Source: Lutimaribacter_A marinistellae
Lineage (GTDB): Bacteria > Pseudomonadota > Alphaproteobacteria > Rhodobacterales > Rhodobacteraceae
Length of the DNA stretch: 64,000 nucleotides
Direction of reading: 5' to 3'
Assembly (NCBI RefSeq): GCF_042648365.1
Contig: NZ_JBHRXI010000029.1
Coordinates: forward strand, 1-64,000
The notes beneath the pieces are model-generated. The model searched no databases. It was not told where the DNA came from and was given only the letters and a program-made list of their open reading frames with translations. This document shows positions 6,594-14,559 of the stretch, in pieces; positions within the stretch are counted from its first letter, which is position 1; every line of letters starts with the position of its first letter. A program made the position numbers and the translations under genes.

Positions 6594-7418
6594 TCAGGCA
6601 AGTTCGATACGTTCCGAGCTTGCGAAGAACATGCCTTGGCCCACCGCAGCGCGCACCTGATCCTCGGAATAAGGTTTGGTGATCAGGAACGCAGGTTCCG
6701 GGCGTTCGCCGGTCAAAAGGCGTTCGGGGAAGGCGGTGATGAAGATCACAGGGCGGTCGCCAAGCTCGGCCAGAAGTGCATTGACGGCATCGATGCCCGA
6801 GGATTTGTCAGCAAGCTGTATGTCTGCGAGGATAAGGTCAGGAACGGTTTCCTTGCCCTTCTCGAACGCCTCGTCGCGTGTGCGGGCTATGCCTGTCACC
6901 TCGTGACCCATGTCAGAGACGATGGCGCGCAGGTCCATGGCGATGATGCCTTCATCCTCGATGATGAGCACTTTTCCGGTCACCATTTCGGCCATCTCGG
7001 ATTTCGCGCGGTCTACGAGCTCCTTGGCCTCGTCAGGCGAGAGGTCCATGATCGTGCCGATCGCATCATAGCTGAACTCTTCGAGCGTGTGCAAAAGCAG
7101 TGCCTCGCGGCTGTTGGGGGTAAGCTGCGAAAGCCTCCATTGTGCGCGTGCTTCAAGCAGGTCGGTGACGTCCTCCTGCGGTTCCACAGGTGTTCCGGAT
7201 GTGGACCAGATCTTGTGGAACGCATTGAAAAGCCTGACCTTTGTCGGCTGACTCGAATCCATCGCGGAAGGATCGGCAACGATGGCTTCGAGGGTGGCAA
7301 GCGCGTAGCGGTCCCCGGTGTCCTGCGACCCGGTGAGAGCCCGGGCATACCGACGAAGATAAGGCAATTCCGTTGTCAGTTCGGTTGCAAGATCCGCCGG
7401 CCTGTCAGGTGATGACAT
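6594..7418 (-). CDS. phyR: PhyR general stress response regulator (sigma-like domain + receiver)
   Basis: The 274-residue protein has the inverted PhyR architecture: an N-terminal sigma-factor-like domain (residues 10-140, with LPYLRRYARALTGSQ and the sigma4-like SQLTPNSREALLLHTLEEFSY) and a C-terminal receiver (148-265) with acidic ED pair at 154-155, phospho-acceptor Asp199 (LILADIQL) and Lys in ITKPYSE. In the known partner-switch, phosphorylated PhyR binds the anti-sigma factor NepR and frees EcfG. Start ATG at 7418 with GGAGAAAAAAT before it. It is divergent from nepR-ecfG, sharing a palindromic EcfG-type promoter region. Confidence 0.96.
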   Translation of the reverse strand: MSSPDRPADLATELTTELPYLRRYARALTGSQDTGDRYALATLEAIVADPSAMDSSQPTKVRLFNAFHKIWSTSGTPVEPQEDVTDLLEARAQWRLSQLTPNSREALLLHTLEEFSYDAIGTIMDLSPDEAKELVDRAKSEMAEMVTGKVLIIEDEGIIAMDLRAIVSDMGHEVTGIARTRDEAFEKGKETVPDLILADIQLADKSSGIDAVNALLAELGDRPVIFITAFPERLLTGERPEPAFLITKPYSEDQVRAAVGQGMFFASSERIELA

Positions 7419-7445
7419 ATTTTTTCTCCTGTCCTAACTTTTTGT

Positions 7446-7473
7446 GGAACCATCGGACGGGGAGATTGGTTCC
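7446..7473. promoter_or_regulatory. Palindromic double EcfG-type promoter between phyR and nepR-ecfG
   Basis: GGAACC (7446-7451) and GGTTCC (7468-7473) are inverted copies. On the plus strand GGAAC is followed after 17 bases by GGTT; on the minus strand the same is true. So the -35 element of each promoter is physically the -10 element of the other. One 28-bp sequence would drive phyR leftward and nepR-ecfG rightward, with EcfG autoregulating both. Confidence 0.75.
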
Positions 7474-7508
7474 CCATATGGCAAAATTTTTCAAGCAGTG
7501 CGGACAAT

Positions 7509-7667
7509 ATGGCGTCAGAAAAGCAGAAGACGGATATCGATGAACAGATCGATAAGAACTTGAAAAGGGTCTACGAGCAGACTTCGAAGGAAGCTTTGCC
7601 CGACAAGTTCCTGGACCTGATCGCAAAGCTCAAGGCTGGAGAAGAGGTCCCTCAGAATGACGAATGA
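7509..7667 (+). CDS. nepR: NepR anti-sigma factor
   Basis: Fifty-two codons: MASEKQKTDIDEQIDKNLKR, then VYEQTSKEALPDKFLDLIAKL and a short acidic end. The two-helix core (IDKNLKRVYEQ ... LPDKFLDLIAKL) is the NepR signature. NepR binds EcfG in unstressed cells and phosphorylated PhyR in stressed cells. Its 3' end overlaps the start of ecfG by 11 bases, so the anti-sigma and sigma factors are translationally coupled. Transcription is expected from the plus-strand face of the palindromic promoter at 7446-7473. The ribosome binding site is weak (CGGA 5 bases before the ATG). Confidence 0.93.
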   Translation: MASEKQKTDIDEQIDKNLKRVYEQTSKEALPDKFLDLIAKLKAGEEVPQNDE

Positions 7668-8214
7668 AACCAGCGATCCACGCGACGAGATCGTCGAACA
7701 CCTTGGATCGCTGCGCGCTTTCGCGCGATCCCTGACCAACAACGCGGCCACGGCCGACGATCTGGTTCAGGATACGGTGGTCAAGGCATGGTCGAACATC
7801 GACAAGTTCCAGGCCGGCACGAATATGCGGGCGTGGTTGTTCACGATCCTGCGCAACACGTTCTATTCGTTGCGTCGCAAACGCTCGCGCGAGGTTGCGG
7901 ATGTAGACGGGATCATGGCTGGCCGGTTATCCGAGAAACCCGCCCATGACGGTCGCCTTGTCATGGCAGACTTTCGTAATGCATTCGCCCAGTTGCCGGA
8001 CGAACAGCGCGAGGCGTTGCTTCTTGTCGGCGCGTCGGGTTTCTCCTACGAAGAGGCAGCGGACATGTGCGGTTGTGCAGTAGGCACGATCAAGAGCCGT
8101 GCCAACCGCGGTCGGAAACGTTTGGCGGAGCTTATGCATCTGGAGGAAGGCGAAAGCCTTGAAATCACCGATAGCGCAACGGTGTCGGTCGTGAGTGGAA
8201 AGCCCGCTGCATGA
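7657..8214 (+). CDS. ecfG: General stress ECF sigma factor EcfG
   Basis: The 185-residue protein has sigma region 2 (residues about 14-75: LRAFARSLTNNAATADDLVQDTVVKAW) and region 4 (about 108-165: LPDEQREALLLVGASGFSYEEAA, then CAVGTIKSRANRGRKRLAELM as the HTH). This order and spacing are typical of EcfG, the alphaproteobacterial general stress sigma factor directing RNA polymerase to GGAAC-N16/17-(C)GTT promoters. Such promoters occur at many places in this window. The start overlaps nepR, and the stop overlaps the kinase gene (ATGA). Confidence 0.95.
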   Translation: MTNETSDPRDEIVEHLGSLRAFARSLTNNAATADDLVQDTVVKAWSNIDKFQAGTNMRAWLFTILRNTFYSLRRKRSREVADVDGIMAGRLSEKPAHDGRLVMADFRNAFAQLPDEQREALLLVGASGFSYEEAADMCGCAVGTIKSRANRGRKRLAELMHLEEGESLEITDSATVSVVSGKPAA

Positions 8215-9962
8215 CAGGGGGAGGCCGTCGGGCTGCTTTGCAGTCCCTCAGGGTCTACCTTTCGCTCATTCTCAGCATCGCCATTCTGCCGGTCGGCTTC
8301 ATTGCCGTCCAGCAGACCTCCAACGTGGTGCGGGATGCGCAAGCCCTGCAGGAACAGGATTTCTTGTTTCGTACGACACAGGCCGCCAGGACTGAACAGG
8401 CCTTGCTGCGGCGTGCGCAGGGCGCGGCGAGCAGCCTGGGCGCCGCTGCCGTCGAACTGGCCGATGATCCGGCAACCTGCAGCCGGATCATGAAGGATTT
8501 CGTCGGGTCGAGCCACGAATATGTGTTCGCAGGTTTCGTTCCGACCGATGGCCAGATGGATTGTTCGAGCGGTGATGCGCCGATGGACATGTCGCAGGTC
8601 GCCGGATGGCAGGAGTTCATCGAGAATCCGAAGGTCAATTATGCTGCCAGTACGCGGGGCGTCGTGTCAGAGCAATCCGTACTTATCGTTACGGTACCAG
8701 TTTTTGACCGCATTGGAGGCGAGCTGTTGGGCGGCGCGTCGGTCTCTGTTCCGCATAGTTTGACTGACACGTTATTGTCGGTCCAGATCGACGACCTTCA
8801 CCTCGCCCTTCTCAACCCCGAAGGCGATATTCTGTCTGCAAGCACCGGCATCGACGCGACCTTTATCTTTGATGGGCTGAGCCTGGAACCGGGCGAGATG
8901 GATGTGCATGCAAACGGGCAGACCTTCTACGTGACGCTGCCCGATGATGTCACCTATCTGGCCGCATTGGTTCCGATGGTCGAAGGCGACATCTATGCCT
9001 TGGGTCTTTGGAACACCGACACGGTGCGCTTCGAAAGCGTTGGTTTGTGGTCCGCGATCTTTCCGATCCTCATGTGGGTCGTGGCGATTGGCGTGGCGAT
9101 TTTTGCGCAGGAACGACTCGTCTTGCGTCATCTCGAGCGCCTCCGGCGCAGTATGAACGCCTTTTCGGTCGATGAACCGCGCGACAGTTTCGCTTTGCTC
9201 GACAGGCCGCCACAAGAAGTGGCCGATATCGCCGAAACGTACAACCTGATGGTTGCACGCATCATGACCGACCGGGCCGAGCTCGAAGATAACCTGCGGC
9301 AGAAGGAGCTTTTGCTGCGCGAGGTTCATCACCGCGTAAAAAACAATCTTCAGCTGATCGCTTCGATCCTGAATATGCAGATGCGCACGGTGCCACAAGG
9401 CCCGGCCAAAGACGTTTTGCGTCGCGTTCAAGACCGGGTCATGAGCATCGCCAGTATCCATAAGGCGCTATATACCGGCGAAGACGTCACGGCGGTCCGT
9501 GCGGATCTGCTGCTTGAGGAGGTTGTACGCTCGGCGTTTCGCCTTGGTGTCAGCACAGGTTCCGATGTCGTGACCGAGTTTCGCAGCGACCCGCTACAAC
9601 TCGACCCCGATCAGGCGGTGCCGCTTGCACTGTTGGCGAATGAATGCGTGACCAATGCGATCAAGAATGTCGGACGCACACAGTCCGGTGAGGCCAGCAT
9701 AATTGTTACCTTGCAATGCAACGATCTTGGCAATGTCACGTTGCATGTAGAGAATACACTAGGTGACAAGCTTCACGACGCAGGAGCGGAGGACGGCTCG
9801 GGGCTGGGGACGCGCCTTATCGAAGCGTTTGTAAGCCAGTTGGGCGGCGAGTTGAGCCAAGGCGAAGAGAACGAGCACTATGTTGTCGAAATCGTCTTTC
9901 ACGCCTTGTCCTTGCCGGTCGAGCGGCACGAACTTGCCGGTACGAAACCACCGACTGCGTGA
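8211..9962 (+). CDS. Membrane sensor histidine kinase, HisKA_2 family, probably the PhyR kinase
   Basis: The 583-residue protein has a first transmembrane helix (about residues 13-36), a periplasmic sensor region (about 40-275, Cache-like in length), a second helix (about 282-303), a HAMP-like linker (RHLERLRRSMNAF and following), and a HisKA_2 dimerisation domain whose HRVKNNLQLI motif around residue 373 carries the phospho-accepting His. The HATPase domain follows (LLANECVTNAIKN, GSGLGTRLIEAFV). HWE/HisKA_2 kinases phosphorylate PhyR in several alphaproteobacteria. The ATGA overlap with ecfG puts it in the same transcript, which supports that role. The signal sensed is unknown. Confidence 0.9.
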   Translation: MTGGGRRAALQSLRVYLSLILSIAILPVGFIAVQQTSNVVRDAQALQEQDFLFRTTQAARTEQALLRRAQGAASSLGAAAVELADDPATCSRIMKDFVGSSHEYVFAGFVPTDGQMDCSSGDAPMDMSQVAGWQEFIENPKVNYAASTRGVVSEQSVLIVTVPVFDRIGGELLGGASVSVPHSLTDTLLSVQIDDLHLALLNPEGDILSASTGIDATFIFDGLSLEPGEMDVHANGQTFYVTLPDDVTYLAALVPMVEGDIYALGLWNTDTVRFESVGLWSAIFPILMWVVAIGVAIFAQERLVLRHLERLRRSMNAFSVDEPRDSFALLDRPPQEVADIAETYNLMVARIMTDRAELEDNLRQKELLLREVHHRVKNNLQLIASILNMQMRTVPQGPAKDVLRRVQDRVMSIASIHKALYTGEDVTAVRADLLLEEVVRSAFRLGVSTGSDVVTEFRSDPLQLDPDQAVPLALLANECVTNAIKNVGRTQSGEASIIVTLQCNDLGNVTLHVENTLGDKLHDAGAEDGSGLGTRLIEAFVSQLGGELSQGEENEHYVVEIVFHALSLPVERHELAGTKPPTA

Positions 9963-9987
9963 GTGAAGCTCTCGCAAAGAGAGAGCG

Positions 9988-11496
9988 ATGACTGACAGAG
10001 ACACCGCGAGAGGCGATATGGCCGATCCGAACCCGATTACCGATTTCCACGTGTTCTGGACAGCGCAAGAGGCGTTTCCCGAGTTCGAAAGGCTTTGCCT
10101 GGGTGCGAGGTCGAGCGTGCGTGCAAGCTTTCGGATCTTCGATCTGGACACGCCGCTATATAGCCGTGAAGGCCGCGCGATCGGAAAGACATGGTTCGAC
10201 CTAGTTTTGCACAAGCTCAACCAAGGGGTTTCGTTTGATGTGACCCTGTCTGACTTCGACCCCATTCTCGCAACGCCGGAACACAGGTATTCATGGCAAT
10301 CCGCGCGCCGGATGGCGGCCGTCAACGAGTTGTCCGAGGGTGCCTCTTTCACTTTCCGGGTCGCCATGCACCCGGCGCGCGTGGGTTTCGTGCCGAGGCT
10401 CGCCCTGCGCAAACGCGTTCGCGAAGAGTTCGAGGCCCGTGATCCCGACGAATTGACCCCTGGTCTGCGCGAGCTTGAGGATCAGGCGGACCTGCCCATG
10501 GTGCCTGCGACCCATCATCAGAAGATGGCAGTGATCGATAGCGAGATCTTGTGGATCGGGGGGCTGGATCTAAACAAACGCCGCTATGACTCGCGTGATC
10601 ACGAACGCGCACCGGAACAGACGTGGCAGGATATTCAGGCCAAACTGCGCGGTCCCATCGTCGCTTCGGCACAACAACACCTCGAAAGCTTTCTTGACGT
10701 GTGCGACGGGGTGGTGGACCCACCACCGACGGCACCGGCATTTCTGCGCACGATCTCGATGAGGCGCCAGCAGGAGCTGACATTCATCTCGCCGCGGAAC
10801 GTCGTCAATGAAATCGAGCAGGCGCACCTAACGGCCTTGGAAGAGGCGGAAGGACTCATATACCTCGAGACGCAGTTTTTCCGCTACCCGCCACTGGCAA
10901 ACGCGCTGGCCAAGGCTGCGCAGCGCAATCCCGACTTGGGATGCATTCTGGTCGTGCCTGCGGCACCCGAGGACGTCGCGTTCGACGGAAATGACGAACT
11001 GGACGCCCGGATGGCTGCCCAAAAGGAACTGGAGGCGATGCGCATCTTGCGAGAGGGGTTCGGCCCGCGGGTTGTTGTTGCCTCGCCCGCACAGAAGCGG
11101 CGTGCGAAAGAGGAGTTTTCGGGCGCGATCCTGCATGACGCGCCCATCATCTATGTCCATTCAAAGTTATCCCTGTTCGGGACGCAGCAGGCGATCCTGT
11201 CGTCGGCAAACCTGAACGGGCGGAGCCTGCGCTGGGATACCGAAGCGGGTATCCATCTGACGGATGAGACGCATGTTCTTATGCTCTGGCAACGCGCGAT
11301 AACGCACTGGTTTGGCGACATGATCATCGATCCCGACGAAGAACCGCAGGAATCGGTTCTCGAAGTTGCGGCCGCGCTGGAGGATAACCATTCCAGGCCG
11401 CCAGAGCGACGAAACCATTTCCTGCTGCCCTATGACAGCACTCGGGCCGAGAATCTGGCCGCGCATGTACCCGCTGTTCCCGATGAGCTTGTTTGA
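9988..11496 (+). CDS. Phospholipase D-like phosphodiesterase
   Basis: The 502-residue protein carries two HKD catalytic motifs: HHQKMAVIDSEILWIGGLDLN (His and Lys near residue 175-180) and VHSKLSLFGTQQAILSSANL (near 391), each followed by the usual Gly/Asn-Ser segment. Superfamily members hydrolyse or transfer phosphatidyl groups (phospholipase D, cardiolipin synthase) or cut nucleic acid. No signal peptide or transmembrane helix is visible, so a cytosolic or peripheral enzyme is likely. It begins 25 bases after the stress kinase gene and is probably the last gene of the nepR-ecfG-kinase transcript. An alternative ATG at 10018 also has a usable ribosome binding site. A terminator follows at 11511-11536. 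Confidence 0.85.
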   Translation: MTDRDTARGDMADPNPITDFHVFWTAQEAFPEFERLCLGARSSVRASFRIFDLDTPLYSREGRAIGKTWFDLVLHKLNQGVSFDVTLSDFDPILATPEHRYSWQSARRMAAVNELSEGASFTFRVAMHPARVGFVPRLALRKRVREEFEARDPDELTPGLRELEDQADLPMVPATHHQKMAVIDSEILWIGGLDLNKRRYDSRDHERAPEQTWQDIQAKLRGPIVASAQQHLESFLDVCDGVVDPPPTAPAFLRTISMRRQQELTFISPRNVVNEIEQAHLTALEEAEGLIYLETQFFRYPPLANALAKAAQRNPDLGCILVVPAAPEDVAFDGNDELDARMAAQKELEAMRILREGFGPRVVVASPAQKRRAKEEFSGAILHDAPIIYVHSKLSLFGTQQAILSSANLNGRSLRWDTEAGIHLTDETHVLMLWQRAITHWFGDMIIDPDEEPQESVLEVAAALEDNHSRPPERRNHFLLPYDSTRAENLAAHVPAVPDELV

Positions 11497-11510
11497 AACT
11501 GAAAAACGAA

Positions 11511-11536
11511 AAAGGGCCTGCGAATGCAGGCCCTTT
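11511..11536. terminator. Bidirectional terminator between the PLD-like and PRC-barrel genes
   Basis: AAAGGGCCTGC (11511-11521) and GCAGGCCCTTT (11526-11536) form a perfect 11-bp stem with a 4-base loop GAAT. A-rich sequence precedes and T-rich sequence follows, so it should stop both converging transcripts. Confidence 0.88.
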
Positions 11537-11556
11537 CATTTCCGGGATGGTGCCGA

Positions 11557-12588
11557 TCAATCGTTCCAGGTCGGCATGTCTTTGAGTTCGTCCTCGGAGT
11601 AGTTCACGCTGACGCGAAAGTCTCCGGCTTCGGCGCTATGCATGATGTTGAGCTCGCTCATGTCGAGCGATACGGGCTTCTCGCCGATCCCGAGGAAACC
11701 ACCAACATCGACGATGGCGGCGGCAATCTTGCCGTCGTCATTCAGGTGAAGGCGGTCGACTTCACCGATCCATTCACCACGGGCATCATAGACGCGGGCG
11801 CCTGTGAGTTCCTCGGCAGTCAGCATGTCGGTTTCGGCGCGCTTGTAACCTTCGCCAAATAGCGGTGCGCTGTGATCGTCCGAAACCTCCGACATCGTGT
11901 TCATCTCGTCGGGGTCGTTGTTGTCGCTGGTCAGGGCTTCAGCGCGCTCTGATTCTCCTGTCGACTGGTCTTCGGTTGTCAGTTCTGCTGCGGCCGTTTC
12001 CGACATTTCGTCGGCCTCGGTCTCTTTCGCGACATCTGAAATACCAGCCGTCTGTTCGGGTTCCGAGGTCATATCCGACGCGTCCGATTGGGCTGTTTCC
12101 GACGAAACCGCGGCATCGTTCCCGTCGGACATCTTGTTTGCATTGGCTTCCCGGTTGTATTCTGGCGCGTCCTCGAAGCTGGCCGCCTGAGCCGGGATGA
12201 CGAGGAAATAGTCGTCGGCTTCTTCGGTCGCGCTGTCAGAGACGAAACGGACCTGGTTCATGTTCAGCGCGACCTGACGTTCGCCGATACCGAGGAAACC
12301 GCCGATATCGACGAGGACCGACTGGATGTTGCCTTCGCGATCCATAACGAAGTCGTGGATCTCTCCGACGCTTTCCCAAGTGTCCTGTACGCCGTCGACC
12401 GTGTCGATTGACCAGGTTTCCGCGTCCTCCGGCGGATTGGCGGCGTAGACATTCATGCCGATGAATTCCGAGGCATGGATCGCGTCGGCCTTGGCAGTTT
12501 CGGTGAACATTTCGCCGGACCCGGTTGCAGCCCCAGCAGTGGTCGCCATACCGGCGATCAGCGCAGTCGTTGTAAGAAGATGTTTCAT
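11557..12588 (-). CDS. Exported protein with two PRC-barrel domains
   Basis: From the ATG at 12588 the 343-residue protein begins with a signal peptide (MKHLLTTTALIAGMATTAGA), then a PRC-barrel unit (FIGMNVYA ... VLVDIGGFLGIGERQVALNM), an acidic Ser/Thr/Glu-rich linker (about 160-235), and a second PRC-barrel unit (LTGARVYDARGEWIGEVDRL ... IVDVGGFLGIGEKPVSLDM). The repeated GGFLGIGE segment marks the internal duplication. PRC-barrels bind partner proteins or ligands; the role here, probably periplasmic, is unknown. An EcfG-type promoter lies at 12648-12672, making it a likely stress-response member. Confidence 0.85.
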   Translation of the reverse strand: MKHLLTTTALIAGMATTAGAATGSGEMFTETAKADAIHASEFIGMNVYAANPPEDAETWSIDTVDGVQDTWESVGEIHDFVMDREGNIQSVLVDIGGFLGIGERQVALNMNQVRFVSDSATEEADDYFLVIPAQAASFEDAPEYNREANANKMSDGNDAAVSSETAQSDASDMTSEPEQTAGISDVAKETEADEMSETAAAELTTEDQSTGESERAEALTSDNNDPDEMNTMSEVSDDHSAPLFGEGYKRAETDMLTAEELTGARVYDARGEWIGEVDRLHLNDDGKIAAAIVDVGGFLGIGEKPVSLDMSELNIMHSAEAGDFRVSVNYSEDELKDMPTWND

Positions 12589-12647
12589 TTTGCAAGCCTC
12601 CAAAAAGCTTTGTAACGGTCTTCAAGCGCTGTGACGCTCGCGGTTTC

Positions 12648-12672
12648 AACCTCCGGGCGAGCCAATGGTTCC
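12648..12672 (-). promoter_or_regulatory. EcfG-type promoter for the PRC-barrel gene
   Basis: On the minus strand GGAAC (12672-12668) is followed after 17 bases by GTT (12650-12648). The gene start at 12588 lies 60 bases downstream. The rest of the 280-base gap to the next gene holds no recognisable feature. Confidence 0.72.
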
Positions 12673-12868
12673 CGGAATAAGGTGCTGACATAAATAAAAA
12701 AATCGCACTTTAGTGCGCAGGCGGAATGAACTGTGAGGGGGATGCTCGGCGCGGTGGGCAGTGCGTTGGGGACAGGGACGACCACCGCGCCGAGAATGTC
12801 CGAGAGGGGGACTAGACCTCTGTGACACTAACAGAACGCAACTTTGCCGAATAGGTTCCCGAAAAAAA

Positions 12869-13585
12869 TCACGCTGGATGAGAAAAAGCCCGATCGACTG
12901 CGCGCAACTGGTTTCGATCTACGCGCCAGGCGCGGGCAGCATCCACTAGGGCCCGGAACAGGTTTCGATGGGCGGATTTGTAGAACAGATGTTCCGGGTG
13001 CCACTGCACGCCAATGGCAAAAGGGTCGGAGACGCGCTCGATAGCCTGGACCATGCCCTTTTCATCCTGGGCCGAGATGCGAAGACCTTGGCCGAGTGTA
13101 TCTACAGCCTGGCTATGCAATGCGTTCACCCGAACCGTTTGTCGCCGCACCAACGAAGCAAGGCGGCTGCCTTGGGCCACACTGACGGTTCGGCGGGGAA
13201 GGATTGTTCGATATTTGCGTGAGGTGTAGTGAGCGAATGCGTCTTGGTGAAGCGTGCCGCCAAGTACGACATTGAGCATCTGGGCCCCCCGACAAATGCC
13301 CAGGATTGGGCGATCGGTCGAAAACGCATGCTCCAGAACCGATTTTTCCAGCCTGTCACGAGCGAGGTCGATCCGCGCCGTCAGCTTTACGTCACCGCCG
13401 TAGAGCGTAGGGGCAATATCGTCCCCTCCGCCTATGATGACACCATCGACCTTTTCGAGGTCAATTTCGCGGGCGGCTTGCCATCTGACCGCCCGCCCAC
13501 CAACCAGCCATAGGTTCAGCGCAATCAGCGGAAAGATGCGCCAACCCGAGCGCTGGGACACCGTGACACCGATCCGAGGTCTCAT
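12869..13585 (-). CDS. Class I glutamine amidotransferase / gamma-glutamyl hydrolase (peptidase C26) family
   Basis: From the ATG at 13585 the 238-residue protein starts MRPRIGVTVS and has the C26/PuuD-like core: IIGGGDDIAPTLYGG, the nucleophile elbow GICRGAQMLN (catalytic Cys), GGTLHQD, and GVQWHPE with the catalytic His and Glu. It could release ammonia from glutamine or cleave gamma-glutamyl bonds. The start overlaps the amidoligase stop (TGATG), so the two proteins are made together. Amidoligase_2 genes beside such amidotransferases were described as a predicted peptide/amide-forming pair in comparative genomics. The substrate is unknown. It is the last gene of the topoisomerase-amidoligase-amidotransferase unit. 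Confidence 0.87.
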   Translation of the reverse strand: MRPRIGVTVSQRSGWRIFPLIALNLWLVGGRAVRWQAAREIDLEKVDGVIIGGGDDIAPTLYGGDVKLTARIDLARDRLEKSVLEHAFSTDRPILGICRGAQMLNVVLGGTLHQDAFAHYTSRKYRTILPRRTVSVAQGSRLASLVRRQTVRVNALHSQAVDTLGQGLRISAQDEKGMVQAIERVSDPFAIGVQWHPEHLFYKSAHRNLFRALVDAARAWRVDRNQLRAVDRAFSHPA

Positions 13586-14532
13586 CAGGCGTTCGCTTGG
13601 CGATCTGGTTGTGAGAGCACTTCCTCGACAACACTGAACCATGGCGGTCGTGAAAGAGGTGGTCGCTGCGCCCAATTGGTTCTGGCTGTCCGTAACTGAC
13701 CCAGGAGCGATGCGTCCGCGGCAACCGCTTCGACCATCGACCACTGGTCATACGCCTCCATCACCGACCAATCGGGTTCGTCGATCCTGCAATCGGGTAA
13801 CCTGAAGTGGAAGGCTGGCCGCGGCTTCACCTTCTCGCCATGAACGGCGTCTTCGATCCGATGCGGCTCGTGACCTGCCAAAATTGGCAGAAGGTCCAAA
13901 CCGAAATTGCGCGACGGAACATGGTTCAGATAAATTGAAATGAGATCGTCCATGCTTGCGATGTCTAGCATTGCCATCGTGTCGACAAAGTGATCGGGGC
14001 AGGGCGTGACAAAGGGCAGGACGCGGCGCGATATGTCGATTGGCGCTGCCTGACGAAACCACGCCTCGAGCAGCGCATAAGAGGTGAGGATCCGGGAAAG
14101 ATATTCTGCGTCCTCGGAAGCTGCATCGACATTCAAATGCAGGCCAAACCCCAAAAGCAAACCGTGGCGCGATCCGGTGGCACCGGCATGCCGCAACTCT
14201 GCAATGGCCTGGTCAAATCGTGGCAAGTTGGTCGGGTCGAACGGTTCAGTGGTGAGTTCGACAGGAATGACCTGTCGCATCAACCGTTCCGCCATCCCCC
14301 CAATTTCGGAGATCTCGTTGTCGAAAGCAGTGTCCAGAAAGAACCTACAGGTTCCAAAGTCGTCGGTTTCGCAGGTCCAGCTGCGTTCCTCGGTACGCTC
14401 GGCCCTACCGGCCGTTGCGCTGGCAAACACCTGCGCCGCGTCGGATTCGGACAGGCCTGTGAACTCAAGTTCTAGACCTATTTTGCGTTTTCGGGCGTCG
14501 GATGAGGAAGCGGCTGTTTGCATGTTTGTCAA
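13585..14532 (-). CDS. Amidoligase family (Amidoligase_2, glutamine-synthetase-like fold) protein
   Basis: The 315-residue protein begins with a short Ser/Ala-rich leader, then RKIGLELEFTGLSESDAAQ, whose Glu-rich beta strand is the family's metal-binding start. SWTCETDDFG, ISEIGGMAERL, the central GFGLHLNVDAAS (metal ligand His) and PSRNFGLDLLPIL (Arg/Asn/Asp) follow. The COOH-NH2 ligases of this family (glutamine-synthetase/gamma-glutamylcysteine-synthetase-like) are predicted to form amide bonds with ATP. The start at 14532 is only 28 bases after the topoisomerase IB gene. Nothing in the sequence tells which acid and amine are joined. Confidence 0.82.
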   Translation of the reverse strand: MTNMQTAASSSDARKRKIGLELEFTGLSESDAAQVFASATAGRAERTEERSWTCETDDFGTCRFFLDTAFDNEISEIGGMAERLMRQVIPVELTTEPFDPTNLPRFDQAIAELRHAGATGSRHGLLLGFGLHLNVDAASEDAEYLSRILTSYALLEAWFRQAAPIDISRRVLPFVTPCPDHFVDTMAMLDIASMDDLISIYLNHVPSRNFGLDLLPILAGHEPHRIEDAVHGEKVKPRPAFHFRLPDCRIDEPDWSVMEAYDQWSMVEAVAADASLLGQLRTARTNWAQRPPLSRPPWFSVVEEVLSQPDRQANA

Positions 14533-14559
14533 ATGCGGGAGGATCGGAAAAGTTCCCGG

